Shown here one piece after another: positions 1-5,062 of a stretch of DNA of 8,095 bases (the stretch's first letter is position 1; each line of letters opens with the position of its first letter). The DNA lies in assembly GCA_002926195.1 (NCBI GenBank), contig MZXQ01000109.1, positions 1-8,095 of the forward strand, given 5' to 3'. The notes below the pieces were generated by a model. It saw only the letters and a program-made list of their open reading frames with translations, made no database searches and was not told the origin of the DNA. The position numbers were made by a program, and so were the translations under genes. Origin of the DNA: Candidatus Methanomarinus sp. HR1 (GTDB taxonomy: Archaea; Halobacteriota; Methanosarcinia; Methanosarcinales; Methanocomedenaceae).

Positions 1-40
1 AGAATCCCACTCCCTTCGGTTACCAAATATAACACCATGT

Positions 41-53
41 TATTTAAATATAT
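41..53. promoter_or_regulatory. Possible TATA-like box
   Basis: The AT-only run tatttaaatatat resembles an archaeal TATA box and is nearly symmetric, so it could serve either strand. The only gene it could plausibly drive lies leftward beyond the window edge, since the rightward side enters the 3' end of a leftward gene. There is no direct evidence of use. Confidence 0.2.
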
Positions 54-55
54 CT

Positions 56-81
56 ATTCGTTCGTTAATTTTTGAACGAAT
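56..81. repeat. Perfect 8-bp inverted repeat, 10-nt spacer
   Basis: ATTCGTTC (56-63) is followed by a 10-base spacer and then its exact complement GAACGAAT (74-81). It lies about 70 bases beyond the stop of the leftward DUF123 gene, so it could form a 3' hairpin in that transcript. It could equally be an operator for a leftward gene outside the window. No T-run follows in either direction, so an intrinsic terminator is not well supported. Confidence 0.5.
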
Positions 82-149
82 GCACCAATGATGATGATGA
101 GGATACATTTGTATACCTTATTGATGAAATTGAATGTATGGTTGTAGAA

Positions 150-617
150 TTAACATTGATTATTATGTGCATCTTTTACAATACTAATAAGCTCATCAAC
201 ATTCTCATTCCAGTGCAGATGACCACTACATTTACAATCAGAACAACCAAAACCCAATATAGTTCGGGTACGGGATGCAATAGTACCCGCAATAACACAT
301 TCCAGGTCCTGGTCAGTACATGTTAATATTACCGTTAATGGATGTGTGAAAGGTAGCAGATAATCTATATGCCAGCGTCTGGTATTTTTTTGTCCGGATG
401 CTATTTTCAGATGACGTTCGACTCTGCTAAATCCACCTGTCCCTCTGGCCGAACCAGTGTATGAATAATATCCTTCTAAAAAAGTAAGGGGTCCTAATGC
501 ACCAACTGTAATATCAGTATCTTTCTTTAATTCCAGTATAAGGGAATAAATACCTTTACCATTTGGAACATTAAACTGCTCTATGTATTCTTCTTTAAGC
601 CCTTCGTGTTTATTCAT
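150..617 (-). CDS. DUF123 family GIY-YIG-like protein
   Basis: This 155-residue protein matches the archaeal DUF123 family, a GIY-YIG-nuclease-like domain found alone or fused to endonuclease III; its biochemical role is unsettled. Residues 22-24 are GIY, and YTG at 53-55 takes the place of YIG. These are followed by RVERHL (65-70), RWHIDYLL (81-88), a glutamate at 106 in the position expected for the GIY-YIG acidic residue, and the family's C-terminal signature GCSDCKCSGHLHW (124-136), which is rich in Cys and His and may bind metal. I chose the ATG at 617 over an in-frame TTG at 623. The ATG lies inside the last codons of the upstream cyclophilin gene, giving an 8-base overlap typical of translational coupling, and the TTG would add only two residues. 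DNA-repair nuclease activity is an inference. The family assignment is strong. Confidence 0.9.
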   Translation of the reverse strand: MNKHEGLKEEYIEQFNVPNGKGIYSLILELKKDTDITVGALGPLTFLEGYYSYTGSARGTGGFSRVERHLKIASGQKNTRRWHIDYLLPFTHPLTVILTCTDQDLECVIAGTIASRTRTILGFGCSDCKCSGHLHWNENVDELISIVKDAHNNQC

Positions 618-1035
618 TAACAACTGTGATCTTCGTCATCACATCACTATTTTTAATCTTATTTACTACTTCCATTCCCTCTATCACCTGACCGAAAACC
701 GTATGTACTCCATCGAGATGCGGCTGAGGTGAGTGTGTGATGAAGAACTGGCTGCCTCCGGTATTTTTTCCTGCATGTGCCATAGAAAGTGCGCCTTTTG
801 TGTGTTTGCGTGGGTTAATCTCACACTTGATTTTATAACCAGGTCCGCCCGTACCATTACCTTTCGGACATCCGCCCTGGATCATAAAATCAGGGATAAC
901 CCTGTGAAAGGTAAGTCCGTTGTAGAATCCCTGGTCTATAAGTTTCACAAAATTTTCTACTGTATTCGGTGCATCATTGTCGAACAGTTCGAGGACTATA
1001 TTACCTTTTTTTGTTTCAATAATAGCTTTTTTCAT
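610..1035 (-). CDS. Cyclophilin-type peptidyl-prolyl cis-trans isomerase
   Basis: This 141-residue single-domain cyclophilin catalyses cis-trans isomerisation of Xaa-Pro bonds during protein folding. It has no signal peptide, so it is probably cytoplasmic. The catalytic block FHRVIPDFMIQGG (43-55) carries R45, F50, M51 and Q53, equivalent to human CypA R55, F60, M61 and Q63. The second block SMAHAGKNTGGSQFFIT (84-100) supplies Q96 and F98, and LDGVHTVFG (107-115) supplies H111. The CypA tryptophan W121, important for cyclosporin binding, is replaced by H106. The start is the ATG at 1035, with GGAG at 1045-1048 nine bases upstream; an in-frame TTG at 1065 would place ten unlikely residues in front. 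The length is normal for short prokaryotic and archaeal cyclophilins. It is the first gene of a leftward pair with the DUF123 gene and is divergent from prf1. Confidence 0.96.
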   Translation of the reverse strand: MKKAIIETKKGNIVLELFDNDAPNTVENFVKLIDQGFYNGLTFHRVIPDFMIQGGCPKGNGTGGPGYKIKCEINPRKHTKGALSMAHAGKNTGGSQFFITHSPQPHLDGVHTVFGQVIEGMEVVNKIKNSDVMTKITVVNE

Positions 1036-1044
1036 GATTATTTT

Positions 1045-1048
1045 CTCC
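1045..1048 (-). promoter_or_regulatory. Shine-Dalgarno of the cyclophilin gene
   Basis: GGAG on the minus strand (ctcc on plus) lies nine bases before the ATG at 1035. It decides the start against the upstream in-frame TTG at 1065, which has no such site. Confidence 0.7.
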
Positions 1049-1084
1049 GTAGCAGTAGGAAACAACTGATATGAATTTAATATT

Positions 1085-1097
1085 TTCTATTATAAAA
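1085..1097 (-). promoter_or_regulatory. Candidate TATA box for the leftward cyclophilin-DUF123 pair
   Basis: On the minus strand this reads gtttttataatag. An archaeal start site about 25 bases downstream would fall near 1066, giving a leader of roughly 30 bases that contains the GGAG at 1045-1048. The match is by eye, and other AT-rich stretches nearby are alternatives. Confidence 0.3.
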
Positions 1098-1108
1098 ACC
1101 TATATAGA
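1094..1108 (+). promoter_or_regulatory. Candidate BRE/TATA box for prf1
   Basis: The purine-rich aaaaacc (1094-1100, BRE-like) is followed by tatataga (1101-1108). A start about 25 bases downstream would be near 1130, leaving a short leader of about 20 bases that contains the prf1 Shine-Dalgarno at 1138-1141. It overlaps the candidate leftward promoter, so transcription of the two divergent units may be mutually influenced. tttatacc at 1121-1128 is an alternative that would give a nearly leaderless mRNA. Confidence 0.35.
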
Positions 1109-1137
1109 TAATGGCCCATATTTATACCAATTCATCC

Positions 1138-1141
1138 GGAG
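1138..1141 (+). promoter_or_regulatory. Shine-Dalgarno of prf1
   Basis: GGAG (extending to GGAGAT, 1138-1143) lies ten bases before the ATG at 1152. It supports that start rather than the in-frame ATG at 1071. Confidence 0.65.
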
Positions 1142-1151
1142 ATTAAAACCA

Positions 1152-2399
1152 ATGACAGAATCAGAAGCTCACAGACGTTATGAATTTAGACGACAACTTG
1201 AAGAGCTGCGAGCAAAGAAAGGTAGAGGTACAGAACTTATATCCCTCTACATACCGCATGATAAGCAGATATCTGATGTAGTAGCCCAGTTACGAGATGA
1301 ACATGGACAGGCCGCTAACATCAAATCAAAGATCACCAGGACAAATGTACAAAGTGCACTGGAGAGCCTGATGTCAAGATTACGTTATATACCAAGATCG
1401 CCTGAAAATGGTATTGTGCTTTTTACAGGTGCAGTAGATGTTGGAAGCAACAAGACAAATCTGCAGAGTTTTACAGTCGAACCTGCTGAGCCTTTGGTCT
1501 CATATAAATACCATTGTGATTCGGACTTCTATCTTGTCCCACTCGAAGATATGCTGGCAGATAAGATGACCTATGGATTACTGGTACTTGACCGCAGGGA
1601 AGCCACCGTCGGATTGCTTAAAGGTAAAAGAATAGAATTATCAGACCATCTTACATCTAACGTACCTGGCAAACAGAGAAAAGGTGGGCAGAGTGCACAC
1701 CGTTTCCAACAGCTTCGTCTGATAGCGATCCATGAGTTTTATAAACGCATAGGTGATGCTGCCAGTAAGGTATTCTTAAGCGTTGATGCCAAGGACTTTG
1801 AATCTGTGTTGATAGGAGGTCCATCACCTACCAAAGAAGAATTTAATGATGGGGAATACCTGCATCATGAACTTGAAAAGAAAAAAATGGGACTGTTCGA
1901 TACATCATATACTGATGAGAGTGGATTATATGAACTGGTGGATAATGCTTCAGATGCCCTGATGAACCTGGATGTGATCAAAGAAAAGAAGGTTATGGAA
2001 CGGTTTTTAAAAGAACTGGTCAATGACAGCGGGCGGGGATCATATGGTGAGAACGAAGTCAGGAAGAACCTGGAGATGGGGGCTGTGGAAGTACTTATAT
2101 TGTCTGAGGATCTGCGACGTGTGAGATTGACTATACAATGTACTCAATGTAGTCTTGTTGATGCACTGACCAGGACAAGAAAAGCGGGTGATGAAGAACC
2201 GGTATTGCCTCAATGCAGTAAATGCCAGGCAAAGGTAAAAGTCACTGAATCAGTAGATATTATTGATGAAATGTCCACTGTAGGCGACCAGATGGGGACT
2301 CAGATAGAATTCATTTCAACTGATTTTGAAGAAGGTGCCCAGTTATTGAACGCTTTTGGCGGAATAGCAGCAATATTACGGTATAAGACTGGAATATAG
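1152..2399 (+). CDS. prf1: Peptide chain release factor 1 (aRF1)
   Basis: This 415-residue protein is the single archaeal class 1 release factor. It recognises all three stop codons in the ribosomal A site and triggers peptidyl-tRNA hydrolysis. All three diagnostic motifs are present: NIKS at 56-59 and YxCxxxF at 120-126 (Y120, C122, F126) in the N-terminal stop-codon-reading domain, and GGQ at 178-180, which enters the peptidyl-transferase centre. The C-terminal domain has two CxxC pairs (C330/C333 and C355/C358), a likely zinc-binding mini-domain seen in archaeal members. The length matches the family. I chose the ATG at 1152 because MTESEAHRRYEFRR is the conserved aRF1/eRF1-type N-terminus and a Shine-Dalgarno precedes it. 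The ATG at 1071 would add 27 unconserved residues and run through the promoter. The gene ends in TAG, with a second in-frame TAG two codons later. Confidence 0.98.
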   Translation: MTESEAHRRYEFRRQLEELRAKKGRGTELISLYIPHDKQISDVVAQLRDEHGQAANIKSKITRTNVQSALESLMSRLRYIPRSPENGIVLFTGAVDVGSNKTNLQSFTVEPAEPLVSYKYHCDSDFYLVPLEDMLADKMTYGLLVLDRREATVGLLKGKRIELSDHLTSNVPGKQRKGGQSAHRFQQLRLIAIHEFYKRIGDAASKVFLSVDAKDFESVLIGGPSPTKEEFNDGEYLHHELEKKKMGLFDTSYTDESGLYELVDNASDALMNLDVIKEKKVMERFLKELVNDSGRGSYGENEVRKNLEMGAVEVLILSEDLRRVRLTIQCTQCSLVDALTRTRKAGDEEPVLPQCSKCQAKVKVTESVDIIDEMSTVGDQMGTQIEFISTDFEEGAQLLNAFGGIAAILRYKTGI

Positions 2400-2427
2400 A
2401 TATAGTTCAACACAACCTGGCAAGATC

Positions 2428-3201
2428 ATGGATAAGAAAACATATGAACAGATATACCACCAATTGAACTCAATAAAGGATATTAACAGATTATCACAGG
2501 AATTCTCAATAGGAACAGGTATTCTATCAAATATATTCCATCAAAAGACTGTACAGGCAGTCAAGAAATATCACTATCAAGTGGTACGAAAAGCACCTGA
2601 TATGCTGAATTCATGGAGAAAAGGGGATACTCTGCTTGAGATTGCACAGAAGCACAATTTTCCAGCGGTACTTATTACATCGATCATACTCAAGGAAATG
2701 GGACATAAAAGCAAGGCTATCATTAAAAACCCGTATTTACTACAGGACTTGCGGCTAAGGAATGAGGTATTGCAGGCTATGGATAATGATTTTCATTACT
2801 CCCCGAAGGCTCATGCTATGCAGAGCATGCTTGGTAAAATGGGTGAAGATATCATCCATGAATGGTTGATAGACTGCGACATAGACTTCATTACAGAATC
2901 AGAGATGAGTAATACTCAGAATACTAAAACCCCTGACTTCCTCCTCCATGAACCCCTTACCATCAATGGTATCCCGATAAAGTGGGTAGAAAGTAAGGCT
3001 GTCTTTGCTGATGAGAGGGAACACAACAGGTACCATGAAAAGCAGTTCAAATTCTATGAGGAATTGTTCGGTACAGGCGTGGTGGTTTACTGGTACGGAC
3101 TAATTGATGACATATGTCCTGGCAATTATATGATCATAGATCATACTTTTTTTGAAAATCCTAAGTATGATGTGAAAAAGCTGATAGACTCTCATATGTG
3201 A
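2428..3201 (+). CDS. CDIN1/C15orf41-like TPD-family protein (putative PD-(D/E)xK nuclease fold)
   Basis: This 257-residue protein resembles the archaeal branch of the family containing human CDIN1 (C15orf41), which is mutated in congenital dyserythropoietic anaemia type I and partners codanin-1. The family is predicted to combine N-terminal helix-turn-helix segments with a restriction-endonuclease-like domain. Here residues 1-100 are helical and HTH-like (for example LLEIAQKHNFPAVLITSIIL, 69-88). GKMGEDIIHEWL (136-147) opens the catalytic domain. TPDF (168-171) carries the family-naming TPD and the putative catalytic D170, WVESKA (186-191) gives E188-x-K190, and Q206 follows in KQFKFYEELFG. 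This satisfies PD-(D/E)xK, so an active metal-dependent nuclease is plausible, but the substrate is unknown. The gene lies 28 bases after prf1 in the same direction, so co-transcription is likely. No clear Shine-Dalgarno precedes the ATG. The 3' end overlaps a convergent gene by 10 bases. Confidence 0.85.
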   Translation: MDKKTYEQIYHQLNSIKDINRLSQEFSIGTGILSNIFHQKTVQAVKKYHYQVVRKAPDMLNSWRKGDTLLEIAQKHNFPAVLITSIILKEMGHKSKAIIKNPYLLQDLRLRNEVLQAMDNDFHYSPKAHAMQSMLGKMGEDIIHEWLIDCDIDFITESEMSNTQNTKTPDFLLHEPLTINGIPIKWVESKAVFADEREHNRYHEKQFKFYEELFGTGVVVYWYGLIDDICPGNYMIIDHTFFENPKYDVKKLIDSHM

Positions 3202-3698
3202 TCGGTTAAGTGGTGAAACTTGAATACTCCCCTACCTGATATGCCTCCCATAACTTCTTCTAATTCAAAATCTATAATATCAGGCACATATGCCTTGAAT
3301 ACATATACATTATATCCTGTTTTTCTGGCATTTTCAATGGCATTCTCCTGCTCTGTGGTTAAAACTGTGTGTTTGGTCTTGACAATACACAATGAGGTCT
3401 GAGCATTGATCTTAAGAATGAAATCAAACTGATCAGGCCAGTTCTGTAGAAAATGTGCCAGTATATCCAAATTCTCCCATCTGGTTGTTGGTAGATAACT
3501 TTTTTGTACTGAATTCTCTACATACCAATCCTTGCTCATATAAGGATATTTGGAATACTGCTCATTTACCGTTTCATATGCCTCAATGATCTTATTTCTT
3601 GATTGTTTGAGATCAGTGAATCTCCAGCCCTGGTCTGTGAAATACCTTGCAGATATGATGTGTCCTATATTTTCAATGTCTTCTGCCAGCAAATGCAT
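3192..3698 (-). CDS. Hypothetical protein, possible degenerate restriction-endonuclease-like fold
   Basis: I do not recognise this 168-residue soluble protein by name. The N-terminus (EDIENIGHIISARYFTDQGW, 6-25) reads like the first helix and Gly-Trp turn of PD-(D/E)xK-fold proteins. From residue 77 the pattern NLDILAHFLQ, then FDFILKI (91-97), LCIVKTK (103-109), Q117 and GYNVYVF (128-134) recalls the beta-strand order and late Gln helix of that fold. In LCIVKTK, however, the position expected for the acidic residue of ExK is hydrophobic, so if the fold is right the canonical catalytic site is missing. It is the second gene of a leftward pair: its ATG lies one base after the fbp TAA, so translation is probably coupled. 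Its stop overlaps the convergent CDIN1-like gene. That it is a real gene is supported by this tight spacing and its protein-like composition; its function is unknown. Confidence 0.8.
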   Translation of the reverse strand: MHLLAEDIENIGHIISARYFTDQGWRFTDLKQSRNKIIEAYETVNEQYSKYPYMSKDWYVENSVQKSYLPTTRWENLDILAHFLQNWPDQFDFILKINAQTSLCIVKTKHTVLTTEQENAIENARKTGYNVYVFKAYVPDIIDFELEEVMGGISGRGVFKFHHLTDHI

Positions 3699-3699
3699 A

Positions 3700-4599
3700 T
3701 TATGTACTTGATTCCTTTACATACGATTCAATAAGTGCTATCTCTTTTTTACCACCTATATAAATAGGTGTTCGTTCATCTACCGTTGCAGGTTTGACAT
3801 CCAGCAGGTTGCCTCTGCCATTAGATACTGCACCTCCGGCTTCATAGACCATCTTACCCATTGGTGTTCCTTCAAAGAGATGCCTTAATTTTCCAGTATC
3901 TTTACCTACAAAGGCAGGATAGGTGAACAATCCACCTTTGTGTAGTATCTGGTGAACGTCTGCTACAAAGGATCCTGAAAACCTTAACTTATAACCTTCT
4001 GATTCCAGTTGTTCTATGAATTTTTTGTGATATGGCATATAGTCTTTACGCAATGCGCCCGGTGCATATATCTTACCGTCAGAAATGGTCAGGTCTTCTT
4101 CCATTAACTTAAACTGGCCGTCTTTGTCCATATAAAACTCATGAACACCGTTGCCAGTAGTATAAGTAAGAGTGGTTAAGGGTCCGTACAGGATGTACAG
4201 TGCACCCACCATGGTATTACCTGGTTCTAATACATGTCCGGGATATAGCCCTACGATCGTACCAACTGCTAAATTCACATCGATCAGGGATGAACCATCC
4301 AGCGGATCAATAGTTACTCCGAATTGATTCTTTGCACCCTCTACTTCTATGATATCAGGCTGTTCTTCAGTGGCTATCCACCTGACAAGACCTGATTTTT
4401 TTAATGCTTCGATCAGTATCTCATCGGCCTTTTTATCAAGTGCCATCTGGGTCTCGCCGTATACATTTTTTGTGTCGGCTGCTCCTCGACTGCTTATGAA
4501 TTCGTCTCTGATCACACCACCCTGTTTGCTAAAAAGCATGATAAGTCGTGTAATTTCATTCTCAGTTCCTTTTTTCTTTAGATGTTCCTCAAGGTTCAT
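3700..4599 (-). CDS. fbp: Fructose-1,6-bisphosphatase, class I
   Basis: This 299-residue enzyme hydrolyses fructose 1,6-bisphosphate to fructose 6-phosphate and phosphate, the committed step of gluconeogenesis, using divalent metal in the cytoplasm. Visible class I signatures are GETQMALDKKADEIL (48-62), the metal-site glutamates in ATEEQPD (E78, E79), the hallmark DPLDGSS (98-104), LRFSGSFVADVHQIL (205-219), and the sugar-phosphate-binding GKLRHLFEGTPMGKMVYEAGG (236-256) with K237, R239, E243 and E253. It is shorter than the eukaryotic enzyme (about 335) but typical for prokaryotic and archaeal members. The ATG at 4599 is preceded by a strong GGAGGG (4611-4616). It heads a leftward pair with the hypothetical gene at 3192-3698. 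Many archaea use the bifunctional class V FBP aldolase/phosphatase instead; whether this genome has both cannot be seen here. Confidence 0.96.
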   Translation of the reverse strand: MNLEEHLKKKGTENEITRLIMLFSKQGGVIRDEFISSRGAADTKNVYGETQMALDKKADEILIEALKKSGLVRWIATEEQPDIIEVEGAKNQFGVTIDPLDGSSLIDVNLAVGTIVGLYPGHVLEPGNTMVGALYILYGPLTTLTYTTGNGVHEFYMDKDGQFKLMEEDLTISDGKIYAPGALRKDYMPYHKKFIEQLESEGYKLRFSGSFVADVHQILHKGGLFTYPAFVGKDTGKLRHLFEGTPMGKMVYEAGGAVSNGRGNLLDVKPATVDERTPIYIGGKKEIALIESYVKESST

Positions 4600-4610
4600 A
4601 CTGTTTATTA

Positions 4611-4616
4611 CCCTCC
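4611..4616 (-). promoter_or_regulatory. Strong Shine-Dalgarno of fbp
   Basis: The minus strand reads GGAGGG, a near-perfect match to the 16S rRNA 3' end, 11 bases before the fbp ATG. The spacing is slightly long. It is the strongest ribosome binding site in the window. Confidence 0.75.
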
Positions 4617-4650
4617 TACACTGGTATTGCTTAATCTGTACTATTTGTTA

Positions 4651-4660
4651 GTATAATAAT
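4651..4660 (-). promoter_or_regulatory. Candidate TATA box for fbp
   Basis: The minus strand reads attattatac. A start site about 25 bases downstream (near 4630) would give a leader of about 30 bases that includes the Shine-Dalgarno at 4611-4616. It overlaps the direct repeat at 4655-4672. Confidence 0.35.
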
Positions 4661-4672
4661 TGTCAATAATTG
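4655..4672. repeat. Tandem direct repeat AATAATTG, 10-base period
   Basis: AATAATTG occurs exactly at 4655-4662 and again at 4665-4672, separated by TC. The ten-base period puts both copies on the same DNA face. The repeat overlaps the candidate fbp TATA box and extends immediately upstream of it, so a role as a regulator site is a reasonable inference. In AT-rich DNA it could also be chance. Confidence 0.45.
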
Positions 4673-4761
4673 ATTAAAGAGATTTCGGTGGCGATTCTGA
4701 TAATTTCTTTTGATAAGCCTTCCACCCCCTACATCACTTTGTATGCCATCGACAGATTTTA

Positions 4762-4777
4762 CTGAATACTAATTCAG
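4762..4777. repeat. Inverted repeat CTGAAT-acta-ATTCAG
   Basis: A perfect 6-bp stem (4762-4767 with 4772-4777) closes a four-base loop. A second small inverted repeat, GTTTA/TAAAC (4778-4782 with 4791-4795), follows directly. CTAATTC at 4769-4775 could also pair with GAATTAG at 4818-4824, linking it to the larger hairpin downstream. Confidence 0.4.
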
Positions 4778-4815
4778 GTTTAATCTCGGCTAAACTTCGT
4801 AATTTGGTATCTACT

Positions 4816-4850
4816 TCGAATTAGAAATGCCAGATTACATTCTAATTTGA
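4816..4850. repeat. 11-bp inverted repeat with 13-nt loop
   Basis: TCGAATTAGAA (4816-4826) pairs with TTCTAATTTGA (4840-4850) over 11 positions with one G-U pair. It is the longest continuous stem in the intergenic region. It could form a hairpin in RNA of either strand or be a dyad operator. No T-run follows closely enough to call a terminator. Confidence 0.45.
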
Positions 4851-4886
4851 TTGCTTCAATTTTCAGTTATAAAAATTTTCGTAAGA

Positions 4887-4895
4887 TTTAAATAC
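4887..4895 (+). promoter_or_regulatory. Candidate TATA box in the long intergenic region
   Basis: TTTAAATAC preceded by purine-rich gtaaga fits an archaeal BRE/TATA pair. A start near 4918 would give the downstream wHTH gene a leader of about 190 bases, or could produce a separate small RNA. The core is nearly symmetric (ATTTAAAT), so leftward use is also possible. Confidence 0.3.
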
Positions 4896-4993
4896 TTTAT
4901 TGACCTATATACTTTAAATTCTACACGTCATTCATTAAGAGAGAATTGGTAATTATTCAACATACTAAATGAGTTCATACAGAGGACAAAACA

Positions 4994-5037
4994 GATTATT
5001 TTATCAATATCTAATAAAATAATTATAATATTTTATT
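4994..5037. repeat. Three-armed AT-only inverted repeat (mutually exclusive stems)
   Basis: ATTATTTTAT (4995-5004) is the exact complement of ATAAAATAAT (5014-5023). The overlapping AATAAAATA (5013-5021) is in turn the exact complement of TATTTTATT (5029-5037). The middle arm can pair with either neighbour but not both. All stems are A-T only and thus weak in RNA. Confidence 0.45.
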
Positions 5038-5038
5038 T

Positions 5039-5048
5039 GTTTAAAAAA
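5039..5048 (+). promoter_or_regulatory. Candidate TATA box for the wHTH-helicase pair
   Basis: gtttaaaaaa could act as a TATA box with a start near 5067-5070, about 40 bases before the ATG at 5109. A start there would cut into the left arm of the hairpin at 5063-5100. The AT-rich 5024-5035 stretch is an alternative that would give a start near 5053 and keep the whole hairpin. Confidence 0.3.
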
Positions 5049-5062
5049 CTACAATCACACCA

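Noticed and set aside
86..127. Possible C/D-box guide RNA suggested by repeated ATGATGA and a later TTGATGA
   Set aside because: C-like boxes are present but no CTGA D or D' box lies at suitable spacing. The ATGATG run is better explained as a simple trinucleotide repeat.
72..326. Rightward open frame beginning TTG with an acidic N-terminus
   Set aside because: Over half of it is antisense to the well-supported DUF123 gene, the start is a TTG inside an inverted repeat, and there is no Shine-Dalgarno. The first 25 residues look mildly protein-like but have no support.
1036..1065. Ten-residue TTG-started extension of the cyclophilin
   Set aside because: Its codons cover the Shine-Dalgarno of the ATG at 1035, and the cyclophilin fold begins directly at that ATG.
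733..1074. Rightward open frame antisense to the cyclophilin gene
   Set aside because: It is a shadow of a strongly conserved gene, with no recognisable domain or translation signal.
1071..1151. 27-residue N-terminal extension of aRF1 from the upstream ATG
   Set aside because: The extension is not family-like, runs through the TATA-like promoter sequence and lacks a Shine-Dalgarno, whereas the ATG at 1152 has GGAG at 1138-1141 and the conserved N-terminus.
4349..4651. Rightward open frame antisense to the 5' part of fbp
   Set aside because: It overlaps class I FBPase motifs on the other strand and its residue composition (Ser/Ile/Phe-rich) is typical of an antisense shadow.
4778..4850. tRNA-like fragments (ttcgaatt and nearby small stems)
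   Set aside because: No acceptor stem, anticodon arm or correct TpsiC-loop spacing could be assembled.
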